Origin: Nostoc spongiaeforme FACHB-130
GTDB taxonomy: Bacteria > Cyanobacteriota > Cyanobacteriia > Cyanobacteriales > Nostocaceae
Reading direction: 5' to 3'
Length of the DNA stretch: 64,000 nucleotides
Assembly: GCF_014698475.1 (NCBI RefSeq)
Contig: NZ_JACJTB010000036.1
Span: 1-64,000, forward strand
A program made the translations under genes and the position numbers. This document shows, one piece after another, positions 35,669-44,449 of the stretch. How positions within the stretch are numbered: position 1 is the stretch's first letter; each line of letters opens with the position of its first letter. The notes beneath the pieces are model-generated. The model was not told the DNA's origin and made no database searches. It saw nothing but the letters and a program-made list of their open reading frames with translations.

Positions 35669-36736
35669 TTATGTCCAGGCGCGATCGTATTGTACTGGCC
35701 AGAGTTTCTCGTATCCTAGTTTTTTGGCTGCTAGATGTGGCCAGTAAGGATTGCGGAGTAATTCGCGCCCCAATAAAACTAAGTCTGCTACTTCGGTGCG
35801 AATAATTTGGTCGGCTTGTTCGGGAGAGGTAATTAAGCCGACTGCGCCTGTCGGGATTTTGGCTTCCTGGCGGATGCGTTCGGCAAATTGCGTTTGATAA
35901 CCAGGTTTGACGGGAATGTTGATGCCAGGGATAATTCCCCCAGAGGAACAATCTATTAAATCTACGCCCAAGGATTTGAGTTTATCGCTTAAGGTAATGC
36001 TTTGTTCTATGTTCCATCCTTTATCTATCCAATCGGTGGCGGAGATTCGCACCAATAAAGGATGGGTTTCTGGTAAGATTTGGCGCACAGCTGTGACTAC
36101 TTCTAATAATAAGCGTGTGCGATTTTCAAAGCTGCCGCCATATTCATCTTGACGCTGATTTGCTAGGGGTGAGAGAAATTGATGGAGCAGGTAGCCGTGG
36201 GCTGCGTGAATTTCGATGACTTTGAAGCCAGCTTGTAGGGAACGTTGAGTAGCGGTGACAAAGGCTTGAATAATTTGTTGAATCCCCCCAATACTCAAGG
36301 CTTCGGGAACTGGACTATCTTTACTAAATGCGATCGCACTGCTAGAAACTACAGGCCGCCAACCTTCTTGGGATTCATCTACGGCTTTACCACCTCGACT
36401 GGGTTTGGCTGTGCTGGCTTTTCTCCCTGCATGGGCGAGTTGAATTCCGGCTATGGAACCAAAGTTATGAATTAATTCGACAATTTTGGCTAAACCTTCT
36501 ATGTGTTTATCTGACCATATACCCAAGTCTTGTGGACTAATTCGCCCACGGGCTTCGATTGCTGCTGCTTCTGTGAATACTAAACCTGCACCACCAACGG
36601 CGCGAGAGGCTAAATGTACTAAGTGCCAATCATTTGCATACCCATCTGTACTAGAGTATTGACACATGGGTGAAACGACAATACGGTTCCGAAAGGTGAT
36701 TTCCCGAATCTTAAATGCCTCAAACAAATGTGCCAT
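35669..36736 (-). CDS. Old Yellow Enzyme family NADH:flavin oxidoreductase (YqjM-like)
   Basis: 355 residues, a complete FMN-dependent TIM barrel. FRNRIVVSPMCQYS carries the flavin-tuning cysteine typical of the YqjM (thermophilic-like) subgroup. Further marks are GIQLAHAGRKAS, the active-site HAAHGYLLHQFLSP, and the FMN phosphate site LVLLGRELLRNPYWP. It reduces activated C=C bonds of enones or maleimides using NAD(P)H and may take part in stress detoxification. It starts about 380 bases from the divergent YjbQ gene. Confidence 0.95.
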   Translation of the reverse strand: MAHLFEAFKIREITFRNRIVVSPMCQYSSTDGYANDWHLVHLASRAVGGAGLVFTEAAAIEARGRISPQDLGIWSDKHIEGLAKIVELIHNFGSIAGIQLAHAGRKASTAKPSRGGKAVDESQEGWRPVVSSSAIAFSKDSPVPEALSIGGIQQIIQAFVTATQRSLQAGFKVIEIHAAHGYLLHQFLSPLANQRQDEYGGSFENRTRLLLEVVTAVRQILPETHPLLVRISATDWIDKGWNIEQSITLSDKLKSLGVDLIDCSSGGIIPGINIPVKPGYQTQFAERIRQEAKIPTGAVGLITSPEQADQIIRTEVADLVLLGRELLRNPYWPHLAAKKLGYEKLWPVQYDRAWT

Positions 36737-37114
36737 TGGAATGATTTCCTTCGCTTGCTAGGGTAGAAAAACTGCTGCTGTCAATTCCAAAAAGTTCAGT
36801 CTCTAGATAATGCCCGAAAGCAACAAGGCGGCTATAATTCTTGTGTAAGTTTCACCAAAAATATTGTAAATTTATATAAATGAAATATTGAGAATTTATC
36901 ACAATAGATATTGGAAATTTACTCACACTCTTGATGTTGAACTGCCTACTCGATACAACTCAATTATCTAGATTTCGGGTGAGCGATCGCCCCCAACCAC
37001 TCACCAAAAAAATATGCTTCCCGCTCATGAGCATTCATTCAATAATATAGCTAAATTGTGGTTGAACTTAGCAGCTAATTGCCTAAGAAAGTCTATATTA
37101 TTAATGAATAGTCA
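36737..37114. other. Gene-free divergent spacer, OYE / yjbQ
   Basis: AT-rich, with one HIP1 site and no open frame or strong hairpin. It must hold both promoters; no operator can be named. Confidence 0.35.
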
Positions 37115-37540
37115 ATGAATTTACAAATGGTTCACTACCAAAAGCTACTGAGAGTTTCTACTACTGGCAAATCTTTTCACAATATTACTGCCAAAATCGA
37201 ATCTATAGTTGCTGAGTCGGGCGTGGAAACTGGACTCTGCACTTTATTTTTACGCCACACTTCCGCTAGTTTAGTCATCCAAGAAAATGCTGATCCTGAT
37301 GTGTTGGTAGATTTAGCTAACTTTATGTCCAAGCTAGTCCCAGAATCGGGGGGATACATTCACGATGCGGAAGGGCCTGATGATATGCCAGCACATATCC
37401 GTTCTGCGTTGACTCACACTTCGGAACATATACCTATTAATCGTGGTCATTTAGTATTAGGGACTTGGCAGGGAATTTATGTTTGGGAACACCGTCATCG
37501 CAGTCATACACGCGAGTTAGTTGTACACATTTCTGGATAA
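37115..37540 (+). CDS. yjbQ: YjbQ / UPF0047 family protein
   Basis: 141 residues, the family's normal length. FLRHTSASLVIQENADPDVLVDL, HDAEGPDDMPAHIRSAL and the C-terminal RGHLVLGTWQGIYVWEHRHRSHTREL contain the conserved His/Asp residues of the trimeric fold. Members can show secondary thiamine-phosphate synthase activity, but their main role is unclear. A terminator hairpin follows at 37,681. Confidence 0.93.
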   Translation: MNLQMVHYQKLLRVSTTGKSFHNITAKIESIVAESGVETGLCTLFLRHTSASLVIQENADPDVLVDLANFMSKLVPESGGYIHDAEGPDDMPAHIRSALTHTSEHIPINRGHLVLGTWQGIYVWEHRHRSHTRELVVHISG

Positions 37541-37680
37541 TTAAAGTATCGCTGATGAGTTTTTATTCCTATTTTTATAACTGCGTTGATATTTACAACA
37601 AATATAGCAATTTTATTGGATTTATCAACTACTTGTGAAGGTGGTAAGTAGAGGTATTTTATCAAAACTCATTTTAAAAT

Positions 37681-37706
37681 AGTCCGCTAAAATGCGGCTT
37701 TTTTTG
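37681..37706 (+). terminator. Intrinsic terminator after yjbQ
   Basis: A short GC stem (CCGC/GCGG, extended by flanking pairs) with loop TAAAAT is followed directly by a T run (CTTTTTTTG). Confidence 0.7.
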
Positions 37707-37816
37707 TATTAATACAAATGTTAACGTTTGTTTATATTTGATTAATAATTTTAGGTATTTCGATACAGAAGCCCATAAAATTAAATATATCACTTGCTGA
37801 GGCTAGTTAAATCTGT

Positions 37817-38566
37817 ATGAAGCAAGACTTACCTTTTACTTATAACTTTCAAAATATTGATGAATTTCTGGTGCAAAATTCGGTTAATCTTTTATCACTC
37901 AATCCCCAGAAAAAACTAATTAACAGATTTGCGGAATTAGAAAGTTTAATTGAGGAAGAAACTACAGATATTAGACTAATATCGAATTTGCAAAATACAT
38001 TGGAATATATTCTAGAAGCTCAATTAGAAAACTTTCCCGGAAATATTTTTTGGGACTGCGATTTTATGGTAAATAGTATTTTGCGGCAAGCTTTAGCAGT
38101 GGAAGATGAGGCTATTAGTTTTTTAAAGATGTTTACTGAGAAAATGGTTGCTCTCAGCAGATTATTTGGTATTCATCAAGAAATCCGCTTTTGTTATGTT
38201 CACGATTTTATGTATGGTTTTGAGTGGGCAAGATGGGTGCAGAAAGACCCACAAAATCGCGCCCATATAGAACCTTTTAGTTTATTTTTTTTAGATTATT
38301 TGCTGGCTAAAGGTCAAGAATTAATTCATCGAATTAATCACGAGCAACCGATATATTATCAGTTGTGTGCTACTGGGTTTCGGAATCCTTTTCCGTTTTC
38401 CCGCGAACCAGAGGATGAATATCGATTGTTAACTTATCTTGCTAGTGAAGGACTTATCCCTGTCACAGCGTGGAATTGGCATAGTCAGCCTGTCTGGAAT
38501 CAGCCTTTTCAGGAAATACGTCAGCAGTTAGCATTACAGTTGAATATTCAACCGCAAAGGCGATAA
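37817..38566 (+). CDS. Conserved protein of unknown function
   Basis: 249 residues, soluble and mostly helical, rich in aromatic residues. Notable segments are NIFWDCDFMVNSILRQAL, RFCYVHDFMYGFEWARWVQKDP and NPFPFSREPEDEYRLLTYLASEGLIP. No signal, membrane segment or known catalytic motif. I do not recognise the family. A GTGCTGA repeat separates it from the Nif3 gene, and the two may be co-transcribed. Confidence 0.75.
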   Translation: MKQDLPFTYNFQNIDEFLVQNSVNLLSLNPQKKLINRFAELESLIEEETTDIRLISNLQNTLEYILEAQLENFPGNIFWDCDFMVNSILRQALAVEDEAISFLKMFTEKMVALSRLFGIHQEIRFCYVHDFMYGFEWARWVQKDPQNRAHIEPFSLFFLDYLLAKGQELIHRINHEQPIYYQLCATGFRNPFPFSREPEDEYRLLTYLASEGLIPVTAWNWHSQPVWNQPFQEIRQQLALQLNIQPQRR

Positions 38567-38570
38567 AAGT

Positions 38571-38591
38571 GCTGAGTGCTGAGTGCTGAGG
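38571..38591. repeat. GTGCTGA tandem repeat
   Basis: Three heptamers of GTGCTGA directly after a stop codon, between two co-directional genes. Same family as at 24,084, 42,754, 61,871 and 63,885. Confidence 0.85.
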
Positions 38592-38607
38592 AAACTAAGA
38601 GTAAGTT

Positions 38608-39405
38608 ATGAAAATTGTTGATTTAATTAGTTGGTTTGAAGAATGGGCAAATCCGGCTTGGTGTGAAAGCTGGGATAATTGTGGTTGGCAAGTTGAGCCT
38701 GGGGTTTTGCAAGAGTCGGCGCGGGTGTTGGTGTGTTTAACTCCGACTTTGGCAGTGATGGAGGAAGCGATCGCCCATCATGCTAATCTGATTTTTGCCC
38801 ATCATCCGTTAATTTTCACCCCTCCCAAATCTTTTCGGCGTGGTGAGGCGATATCCGAAATGGTACGGTTAGCCTTCATTCACAATATTGGGATATATAC
38901 TGCCCATACGAATTTCGACCAAGTACCAGACGGTACGGCTGATGTCTTGGCTCAAATTTTAGAACTTCAAGAAGTCTCGCCTATAGTACCGGCTGTCTCT
39001 GGTTTTGGTTACGGAAGAGTTGGTGAACTGGAAAAATCACTCACACTCCAAGAGTTACTCGCCATTATTCAACAGCGCCTTTCTCCCCCTGATTTGATTT
39101 TTTCTCCAACGGCTGATTTACAACAGCAAATTTCACGGGTGGCTGTTTTGGGTGGTTCTGGCGCGAGTTTCATTTCGGCGGTGGTAAAAACTGGGGCGCA
39201 GGTTTATTTAACTTCTGACTGCAAATTTCATCAGTTTCAAGAAAGCCGCGATCACGGTTTAATCTTAGTTGATGCAGGTCATTACGCCACAGAACGTCCA
39301 GCTTGCGATCGCTTGTCACAAAAATTTATCTCTTTAAACCTTGACTGGGTGCAGTTAAGTCAACAAGATGAGGACTTCCGTAAGTTTTTTACTAGTAGGG
39401 TGTAG
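38608..39405 (+). CDS. Nif3-like dinuclear metal-centre protein
   Basis: 265 residues, matching the short (bacterial) Nif3/YbgI family. WCESWDNCGWQVE, the metal site HHPLIFTPPKSF, IYTAHTNFDQVPDGTADVLA and the C-terminal VDAGHYATERP supply the metal-binding His, Asp and Glu residues. It forms hexameric toroids with a two-metal site. A GTP cyclohydrolase-1 type 2 activity has been proposed but the role remains uncertain. Confidence 0.93.
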   Translation: MKIVDLISWFEEWANPAWCESWDNCGWQVEPGVLQESARVLVCLTPTLAVMEEAIAHHANLIFAHHPLIFTPPKSFRRGEAISEMVRLAFIHNIGIYTAHTNFDQVPDGTADVLAQILELQEVSPIVPAVSGFGYGRVGELEKSLTLQELLAIIQQRLSPPDLIFSPTADLQQQISRVAVLGGSGASFISAVVKTGAQVYLTSDCKFHQFQESRDHGLILVDAGHYATERPACDRLSQKFISLNLDWVQLSQQDEDFRKFFTSRV

Positions 39406-39734
39406 GGCTATATATATCCAAAATCTTGATACCCTGACAACCAGTCTCTACAGACAATCCTTGTGCGTAAGTCCTCTTAAGTAAATTTGTGGTATTTTTT
39501 CGACACAGTAATAATAGCTAAATTATTCTCAAAGTCCAAAACAATGATTTTGTCAGTTGGGGTTTGTACTGATAGCTTTATTATCGGAAATTACTGTGAT
39601 CACAACAAAATGTGACTTAAATCACAGTTTTTATGTAACTAAAATCACAAACATCTACGGTGTGATATCAATCAATCTGAAAGCAAAATATTCCACACTA
39701 GATATATTAAGTTGCTGATGATGCCCTAATTACA
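39406..39734 (+). promoter_or_regulatory. Upstream region with a perfect CRP-type operator
   Basis: TGTGACTTAAATCACA at 39,611-39,626 is a perfect match to the CRP consensus TGTGA-N6-TCACA. A second palindrome TGTGATCACA lies at 39,595-39,604, and a half-site GTGTGATATC at about 39,660. The operator is about 110 bases upstream of the next ATG, suitable for cAMP-CRP (SYCRP1/AnCrpA-type) activation. Near 39,455-39,476, ACAGACAATCCTTGTGCGTAAGTCCT is an end of the GACTTACGCA element. Confidence 0.65.
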
Positions 39735-39950
39735 ATGATTCGCGCACTCGTGGAATCTGCTTTTCAAACTGGATATCTTAGTGTTGAATCGGAGGGTCTG
39801 CTCCATCAAGTCCTAGCGACTAAATGCTATCAGTCTGAGGACTTGTTAGTGTTGGCAGACCTATATGATGCGGTTCAAGCAGGTAAAATCAAGCGAGAAG
39901 GTTCTTCAGAGCGACTGATAGAATTTCTTACCCCGTACAAATCCAATTAA
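39735..39950 (+). CDS. Small conserved cyanobacterial protein, possibly CRP-regulated
   Basis: 71 residues, acidic and helical: MIRALVESAFQTGYLSVESEG, then SEDLLVLADLYDAVQAGKIKREG. No known motif; it looks like a small helical adaptor conserved among cyanobacteria. It lies directly downstream of an excellent CRP-type operator. The ATG is the only sensible start. Confidence 0.7.
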   Translation: MIRALVESAFQTGYLSVESEGLLHQVLATKCYQSEDLLVLADLYDAVQAGKIKREGSSERLIEFLTPYKSN

Positions 39951-40173
39951 GACGAGGGGTTTGAGGAATAATGTAGGTGAGCAAAACCCTTATACCCCTC
40001 CACCCTGACACCCTAACACCCAGTTTCATAGTATGGAATTTCCCCGGTAACAACCTAAAAATTTAAAACTCATTAAGATGTTGTTGTTGAAAACCATGAA
40101 GGCAAGCAAAATAATGAGTTAAGATCAAATACACAGGGGTAAAAGTACAGCAGATTCCCCAGACTTCCTAGTA

Positions 40174-40359
40174 ATGCCCATGACTACAAGTAGGCAACTT
40201 AAACAACCGCAATCACCGCTTGTTTTGGAGTATTTATTATTACATAATGATAGGAAAGACTCACCAGCAGCTATTAAACTGGTTAGCACAAATCCCGGAT
40301 TGTGTGACTTCTCTGAAGTAGACATTCTCTCTTACAACCCTGAAGGAGATTGTGTTTAA
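40174..40359 (+). CDS. Possible small protein, unrecognised
   Basis: 61 codons (MPMTTSRQLKQPQSPLVLEYLLLHND...). No clear ribosome binding site, and the opposite strand is also open. Composition is protein-like, but I cannot confirm that it is expressed. Starting at the second ATG (40,180) is equally possible. Confidence 0.3.
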   Translation: MPMTTSRQLKQPQSPLVLEYLLLHNDRKDSPAAIKLVSTNPGLCDFSEVDILSYNPEGDCV

Positions 40360-40526
40360 CGGGTGCAGTAGCTACTGGTTTATGACCTAAAATTTACCTA
40401 AATGGTCATTAAAGGCACTACATTCTTAACCGTGACACTCACTTTTTCTAGGGATGTAAAATCTTGGGGTAACACCCAAATTTTTTCAGGTTTAACGTAC
40501 GTTGTTTAAAAAGGCAGAAGCAGTAC

Positions 40527-40838
40527 ATGCTACACCGCAAGATTTATCAACTGTGTTGCGATGGGCGGGAGGTATGTGTTTTCTTGCGGGACCAGCAACG
40601 CTGGATCGAACGAGCCCGCATCATCGACATAGAGGGAGATTTGGTGACGCTACGCTATGAAACGGATGAGGAAGACGAAGTTTGTTCATGGGAAGAAATG
40701 GTTCGCCTCGAAAGTATTGGCGCTGTCACTCAAAAGTTAGCTTCCGTACCAAGGGGTAATGTCGAACCTCTCTTAACTGAAGATTGTCCTGAAGCTGAAC
40801 GCATCCGTAATCGTTTTACCGACTCCAACCCTGATTAA
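40527..40838 (+). CDS. Conserved cyanobacterial protein (DUF6679-like)
   Basis: 103 residues, acidic. The compact beta-rich start (KIYQLCCDGREVCVFLRDQQRWIERARIIDIEGDLVTLRYETDEEDE) resembles a small SH3-like or Sm-like barrel. A disordered acidic tail follows. I believe the family is named DUF6679 and is confined to cyanobacteria, with no known function. A 120-base leader separates it from the preceding frame. Confidence 0.7.
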   Translation: MLHRKIYQLCCDGREVCVFLRDQQRWIERARIIDIEGDLVTLRYETDEEDEVCSWEEMVRLESIGAVTQKLASVPRGNVEPLLTEDCPEAERIRNRFTDSNPD

Positions 40839-40888
40839 CCAAAAACACAGTCCTAAGTCCTGGGTGAATGAGATCAATTTCTCTTTAC

Positions 40889-42559
40889 TCAGGACTCGGT
40901 TGTTGATGGGCGTTCAAAAGCTGGACAGTATCCTTCCAGGGTGACTTTAAAGTTATATAAAGGTGAGACAGGGTTCCAACAACGCTGTCCCCTTTGATGT
41001 CGGCAAGTACCACAGCAATCAACATCTGATAAAGTATAGCGATCGCCACTTTGATTTAGTAATTCTCTTTGGGATAATCCACGTAAGACAATCTCTTCCC
41101 CTTGCCAACGCGCTTCAATTAAACCCGTATCGGCAAACTCTCGCCAACGCGGATCTTCAGTAATTGCTTCGGGTAAAGAGATGGTGATGACTGTGGCTAA
41201 TTCTGTCAGTTCACCTTCGTAGTTCGTTTCAGGTGCGGCTGGTTGAACAAATGTTTCCCCAATTGGTAGTTCTACTGATGTGTTAGCTGCTGGTGAGTGG
41301 ACGTGATAGCGATTTTGTAATTCCTCTAAACTTGTGAGATCAGCTAAGTAAGCTGCTGAACCGTGAACGAATAAGACATGCTGGGGGCGCAAATTGTGAA
41401 TTAGCTGAGTTGTACCAGGGCCATCACTATGTTGAGCCAGCAAATAACTTTCTACAGTGGTAGAAGTTAAGTTTTGCTGGTTAATTTTTATATCAATTTT
41501 TTCTGGTACCAGAATCAGCCAAGGGCCTGTATTGGGTTGGCAATATTCGCTTAAATCAGCATTGGAGTCTGTAAGCACAATACAGGGTGATTTTCCCACA
41601 ACAGCGCGTTGTTCTGGTTGCAAGCGCCGGACTCGCGGACGTACCCGTTCATCCCAAAATAAGGGTTGATGACGGGCAAAGTTCTGCACAGAGGGAGGAA
41701 GATAAGGTAAGAGTTCTAAATAAGCATCGCAGCCTTGAGCGACAGTACCATCTACCCAAATGTCTAAATCTCGCCCGGTGAAGTGATGATGACTCCGCAG
41801 CAGCATTAATAGTTCTTGTCCCAAACCTAATGCGGGTGTGGGAAGCAGTACAGCATGAGAGTCGGCGATGGCGCGATTAATTCTTTCCGCTAGTTGGTTT
41901 TCTTGGTTGCGGCGGTGGGGATGACGTGATGTCCCGTAAGTACCTTCGATGATTAAGACATTCACATCTAATCCCCGCAGTTCTTCTAAGCGCAAACCTT
42001 CGACTAAGCGGGAATTGGAGAGGAAGAAGTCACCTGTGTAGAGTACTTTATAAGCGCGATGTTCGGTGGTGTAGGTGAGTAAAATTGCCACAGCCCCTGG
42101 TAAGTGTCCGGCGGGAAATAACTCTACGACTAAACCTGCTTGCAATTCTATGGGCGATCGCAACGGCAGCGCATGACACAATTGGGGAGTATCTTTGAGG
42201 TTTTGTTCTGGCCAATTTAATGGCAATAATTTTGTAGTGACTTCACTGGCATAAATAGGTAAAAGTGGGAAAGCTTTATGTAATGCCAACACACCTCTAG
42301 CATGATCTGGGTGAGCATGACTGATCAGTACAACATCTGCGGGTAAGGGTGAACTTCCTCGACGTGCTGACTTGGTTAACCCTTTTTGCAGTGACGCAAT
42401 ATTCTCCATTCCACAATCTAGTAGAATGCGATGCGGCCCCATTTTGACCAGTAAACATACACCCTCATCATTATGCTGGACACTATAAGGAAAACAGTTT
42501 AATTCAACATTTGTTTCCTCAGTATCAAAGCGAGAGGATGCCGACAGATTATCCCTCAT
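40889..42559 (-). CDS. Beta-CASP metallo-beta-lactamase-fold hydrolase
   Basis: 556 residues. The metal-site motifs are LISHAHPDHARG (HxHxDH), PAGHLPGAVAI, VLYTGDFF and the late HVLFVHGSAAYLADL, in the order expected for beta-CASP enzymes (CPSF73/RNase J relatives). The inserted beta-CASP domain begins with IIEGTYGTSRHPHR. The C-terminus has a cysteine cluster (DCCGTCRHQRGQRCWNP...GYCPAFE) that could bind zinc or an iron-sulfur centre, unusual for RNase J. It is likely an RNA-processing nuclease, but a different MBL hydrolase is possible. A GGAGGGGGG stretch precedes the ATG. Confidence 0.88.
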   Translation of the reverse strand: MRDNLSASSRFDTEETNVELNCFPYSVQHNDEGVCLLVKMGPHRILLDCGMENIASLQKGLTKSARRGSSPLPADVVLISHAHPDHARGVLALHKAFPLLPIYASEVTTKLLPLNWPEQNLKDTPQLCHALPLRSPIELQAGLVVELFPAGHLPGAVAILLTYTTEHRAYKVLYTGDFFLSNSRLVEGLRLEELRGLDVNVLIIEGTYGTSRHPHRRNQENQLAERINRAIADSHAVLLPTPALGLGQELLMLLRSHHHFTGRDLDIWVDGTVAQGCDAYLELLPYLPPSVQNFARHQPLFWDERVRPRVRRLQPEQRAVVGKSPCIVLTDSNADLSEYCQPNTGPWLILVPEKIDIKINQQNLTSTTVESYLLAQHSDGPGTTQLIHNLRPQHVLFVHGSAAYLADLTSLEELQNRYHVHSPAANTSVELPIGETFVQPAAPETNYEGELTELATVITISLPEAITEDPRWREFADTGLIEARWQGEEIVLRGLSQRELLNQSGDRYTLSDVDCCGTCRHQRGQRCWNPVSPLYNFKVTLEGYCPAFERPSTTES

Positions 42560-42753
42560 GCTTTCCCCCCTCCAACCTAATCACCTTTGACGTGTCGCAA
42601 AAGCTTGAGTTTTGGAGATTTTGCTTTTGTGACATAGGGCTAAGTTTTGGACTGCGCCCACATACCCTGAAATTGAGGATTTTTGATTGGAGAGAACGCC
42701 TTTGAAAAACCTAGATTGGTTCGCAAAAGTTAGGCATGATTTACCTTGAAAAA

Positions 42754-42769
42754 GTGCTGAGTGCTGAGT
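42754..42769. repeat. GTGCTGA tandem repeat
   Basis: Two heptamers of GTGCTGA in the spacer upstream of the MBL gene. Confidence 0.8.
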
Positions 42770-42819
42770 AACAAGATTACTCATCAGTCTCTGGTTTCTT
42801 TTTCGTTTATGACTGCTAG

Positions 42820-42942
42820 TTAATGTGCAGAGCCATTGCCATGATAGTTCTCTGAATCATAAAATCCATTTTTCGTACCAAAAAATAGGCACGCAACACT
42901 AAATACTACTGTTAATCCAGCCAGGATTAGTTTGACATCCAT
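42820..42942 (-). CDS. 40-residue single-pass membrane protein (NDH-1 small-subunit-like)
   Basis: A short open frame starts at ATG 42,942 and ends with TAA at 42,820-42,822. It encodes MDVKLILAGLTVVFSVACLF, then FGTKNGFYDSENYHGNGSAH. One membrane helix (about residues 4-22) is followed by a polar, Tyr/Asn/Gly-rich tail. The size and tail resemble the tiny photosynthetic-complex subunits of cyanobacteria; I suspect NdhP of the NDH-1 complex but cannot verify it. A GAGGG lies about 10 bases before the start. The gene is monocistronic. Confidence 0.65.
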   Translation of the reverse strand: MDVKLILAGLTVVFSVACLFFGTKNGFYDSENYHGNGSAH

Positions 42943-43419
42943 TGTCTACTACCCTCTATATAAAGACTTTCCTATCTTAATAGAATGATTCTACAGACAA
43001 GCAGAATCACCAGAAAATCTTTACTATGCTGGGGTTGATGGTGCAGTAAGTAGATTTACTTTTATGAGACAAATTCTAAAACGTTTCGGTACACCTGTCC
43101 ATCTATTAACCTCGGCAGATTTTATCACGATAAAAGTACTTTTGTACTATTTTAACATATAGCAGCTACTGGTAGTTATAAATACTTTTATCTCTCACTT
43201 TACTTATATAATTTTGATGCCTAATAGTTTATATGCCTTTGATTAGTATATTAATGTTTTACATGCAGATATTTTATTTACTAAACATATAAATGTTTAG
43301 ACATTTTGCTATTCAGATGTTTAAATGTTTAGATTAAGCCCCAACGAATGTAATTCGCGGCTATAAAAACAAAGTCCGCCTACGCGGACTAATGAATCAA
43401 ATCTTGGTAGGTAAATAAA
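42943..43419. promoter_or_regulatory. AT-rich region with ATGTTTA repeats, candidate partition operator
   Basis: The heptamer ATGTTTA occurs at 43,293-43,299, 43,317-43,323 and 43,325-43,331, with a variant at 43,254. AAACAT-ATAA-ATGTTT at 43,283-43,298 is a palindrome. They lie about 90-170 bases before the parA-like ATG. This is the arrangement of operator/centromere sites bound by ribbon-helix-helix partition proteins. An interspersed repeat (43,338-43,391) separates them from the gene. Confidence 0.5.
43338..43391. repeat. Interspersed repeat GCCCCAACGAAT...GTCCGCCTACGCGGAC, copy 1
   Basis: The 54-bp unit begins AGCCCCAACGAATGTAATTC, continues GCGGCTATAAAAAC, and ends with the hairpin GTCCGCCTACGCGGAC. 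A second, nearly identical copy in the same orientation is at 46,055-46,109, so the block between (parA-like to TMEM175) is bounded by direct repeats. Confidence 0.85.
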
Positions 43420-44010
43420 ATGATCATCACCGTAGCCGCCTTTAAAGGAGGGGTAGGTAAATCAACGACAGCGTTGCATTTAGCTACATACTTGCAAAAC
43501 AAAGCTGACACACTATTAGTAGATGGAGATTTAAACCGTAGTGCTTTAGATTGGTCTAACCGGGGTTGTTTACCGTTTAAAGTTGCAGATGAAGCGCAAG
43601 CAGTGAGTTTAGCTAAACTCTATGAACATATAGTAATAGATACTCCTGCCAAACCGGATGCAGATGAATTAAAAACCCTGGCGAAAGGTTGTGATTTATT
43701 AGTTATACCAACAACTCCAGATGCGATCGCACTAGCCGCAACCTTACAAATGGTAGAGTCATTGCAAAAACTCAAAACCAACTACCGAATTTTGCTCACC
43801 CTGATTCCACCATTACCTAATAAAGCAGGCGAAGAAGCGAGAACAACCTTGTTAAGTGCAGGTTTACCTATATTTCAAGCAGGAATCCGGCGATTAGCTG
43901 TATTTCAACGTGCGGCTTTAGAAGGAGTTCCTGTAAATGCTGTGAAAGATCCTTACGCTCAAATTGCTTGGCGGTGTTACGCTGAAGCCGGAAAAGAAAT
44001 ATTGAAATAA
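43420..44010 (+). CDS. parA: ParA-family partition ATPase
   Basis: 196 residues, the short plasmid/phage type of ParA. The deviant Walker A FKGGVGKSTTALHLA starts at residue 9, Walker A' follows with LLVDGDLNRSALDW, and Walker B is HIVIDTPAKPD. No N-terminal DNA-binding domain is present. A ribbon-helix-helix gene starts five bases after its stop, completing a ParA-ParG-like pair. Such pairs normally segregate plasmids, so the block may be integrated plasmid or element DNA. Confidence 0.92.
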   Translation: MIITVAAFKGGVGKSTTALHLATYLQNKADTLLVDGDLNRSALDWSNRGCLPFKVADEAQAVSLAKLYEHIVIDTPAKPDADELKTLAKGCDLLVIPTTPDAIALAATLQMVESLQKLKTNYRILLTLIPPLPNKAGEEARTTLLSAGLPIFQAGIRRLAVFQRAALEGVPVNAVKDPYAQIAWRCYAEAGKEILK

Positions 44011-44015
44011 TTAAA

Positions 44016-44279
44016 ATGAATAACAAGAAAAAGACTAGTCGGTTTGATGATTTAATTGATGCTGCCCGTAGTCGTCAACTCAGAGATAAATTGCCAAATG
44101 TTGACGATAAACCAACATCTCCTACTAAAAGCACAGACCCAGATTATACCCGTACAACTATTTATTTGCCTAAACAATTACACCGCCAACTTAAAGCCGC
44201 CGCAGTCTCTCAAGAACGGCAAATGAGTGATATTGTGACGGAATTAATTGAACAATGGCTGTTAACTCAATCTGGTTAA
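44016..44279 (+). CDS. Ribbon-helix-helix partner of ParA (ParG/CopG-like)
   Basis: 87 residues. A basic disordered N-terminus (NNKKKTSRFDDLIDAARSRQ) precedes a ribbon-helix-helix domain, YTRTTIYLPKQLHRQLKAAAVSQERQMSDIVTELIEQWL. This is the layout of ParG-type centromere-binding proteins, in which the tail stimulates ParA. It probably binds the ATGTTTA repeats upstream and represses the operon. Confidence 0.88.
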   Translation: MNNKKKTSRFDDLIDAARSRQLRDKLPNVDDKPTSPTKSTDPDYTRTTIYLPKQLHRQLKAAAVSQERQMSDIVTELIEQWLLTQSG

Positions 44280-44449
44280 GTGGCGAAAAATGATGGGTTT
44301 GTGTAAGGGTGTATGTATCCACAACCCTTACTTCCCATACCGTTCGGCTAATGCTGATGGCGCAGCCATTTCGCAGAACATAGAGTATAATATCTGGCTT
44401 GATGATGAGTTACTTGTAAGTATATATTCTTAATTGAGCGAGATTCTTT

